From contig JANEZZ010002764.1 in the NCBI GenBank assembly GCA_026122225.1, positions 558,001-622,000 on the forward strand: DNA of 64,000 bases, given 5' to 3'. This document shows positions 63,626-64,000 of the stretch, piece by piece. A model generated the notes under the pieces. It was not told the origin of the DNA. It ran no database searches and saw only the letters and a list, made by a program, of their open reading frames with translations. Each line of letters opens with the position of its first letter. Position 1 is the stretch's first letter. The translations under genes were made by a program, and so were the position numbers. Source of the stretch: Heloderma charlesbogerti. Taxonomy: Eukaryota; Chordata; Lepidosauria; Squamata; Helodermatidae.

Positions 63626-63991
63626 TTACTCTAGATGCAGTTCATCTGACCCTGGAGATTTGAACTCATTCAAAGTAATCAAGTGTTCCTTGACCATATG
63701 CCTATCAATCTCAAGCTGCAATCCTGCCCCTTCAGCCTGTACTTCACCTTTGCCAGTGGGGTCATAGACCCTAATTTGGGAGAAGACTGAGCCAAAGTAA
63801 GAATTGAGCACTTCTGCCTTTTCTTTGTCATCTGTTATCATTTTGCCATCCTTATTTAATAGCTGAACCACCATTTCTTTCCTCTGTCTTTTACTATGCA
63901 TGTATCTGAAGAAAGCCTTTTTGTTGCTTTTAGCATCCCTTGCTAACCTCAGCTCGTTCTCAGCTTTCACCTTCCTGATGCCACCCTGCAA
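63626..63991 (-). pseudogene. CR1 ORF2, region upstream of the RT core
   Basis: LARDAKSNKKAFFRYMHSK, LLNKDGKMITDDKEKAEVLN, SYFGSVFSQI and EHLITLNEFKSPGSDELH are the conserved CR1 linker. The frame continues beyond the window edge in the original element. A shift or stop between 63587 and 63626 separates it from the RT piece. Confidence 0.85.
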
Positions 63992-64000
63992 TTCTGTGCT

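Larger units (their letters stand above)
61377..64000 (-). mobile_element. CR1 LINE, 5' end outside window, split by a pal-hAT
   Basis: The 3' end at the left is ATCATAGAATCATAGAATAG, then GGTTGGAAGGGGCCTACAAG. The 3' coding and UTR part at 61450-61660 continues after the insertion at 62430 (..CTTTCAAGTACTTGAAGAGC.., TCTCCCCTCAGTCTTCTCTT). RT frames lie at 62730-63991. The element runs off the right edge. Confidence 0.92.

Noticed and set aside
1..64000. LTR retrotransposons or endogenous retroviruses
   Set aside because: No gag/pol/env-like frames, primer binding sites or paired LTRs were seen.

Overview
The window is vertebrate nuclear DNA, most likely a squamate reptile. Two L2-clade LINE subfamilies with long open frames, CR1, BovB/RTE, tRNA-derived SINEs, a MIR, PIF/Harbinger-like MITEs flanked by TTA, and many hAT-type elements occur together. 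No complete host gene is visible. Nearly every long reading frame is either a LINE protein or the translation of CpG-rich palindromic repeats. Two short, splice-site-flanked open segments (16229-16354 on the minus strand and 22011-22144 on the plus strand) are the only host-exon candidates.

The dominant feature is a family of large fold-back DNA transposons, called pal-hAT here because I cannot match it to a named family. I find twelve copies with both ends: 5126-5888, 5958-10811, 10990-12349, 11214-11969, 12429-13326, 27874-28738, 40065-40779, 42534-43482, 51019-53538, 54298-55054, 56475-57104 and 61661-62429. Each is bounded by TAGGGATGT-like inverted termini and an 8-bp target duplication (exact in ten, 7 of 8 in two). 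This fits the hAT superfamily (TIR 5'-YARNG, 8-bp TSD). Partial copies lie at 1-1131, 41181-42232 and 45965-46355. The interiors are chains of nested palindromes. One class has arms GTGATAGGCTACGTAAA, one has arms CGCAAATGGCGGC around CCCATGGG, and one has arms TAGTCTACGTAAA. A GC hairpin encodes the start of a short Ala-rich frame. AGGTAAGT splice-donor motifs point outward near both ends. No transposase is present, so the family must be mobilised in trans.

Layout. 0-13.7 kb: MITEs, an L2 3' half, then five pal-hAT insertions within about 8 kb. One of them contains a full-length L2 with a 1010-codon frame and a 115-bp monomer array at its 5' end. 13.7-27.9 kb: mostly unique or old sequence with MITEs and a SINE. 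27.9-36.8 kb: a pal-hAT, an old L2 split by a CR1, and a BovB with a 19-bp target duplication inside another fold-back element. 36.8-51 kb: MITEs, pal-hATs, a 5S-rRNA-derived SINE with a CR1 tail, and a MIR. 51-57 kb: a 2.5-kb composite pal-hAT with an internal tandem duplication, plus two more copies. 57.5-64 kb: an L2, a second fold-back hAT family, and a CR1 split by a pal-hAT.

Insertion order can be read from the nesting. pal-hAT copies sit inside CR1, inside older MITEs and inside each other. Related uninterrupted repeats in the same window (around 3463, 17400 and 61040-61370) act as empty-site controls.
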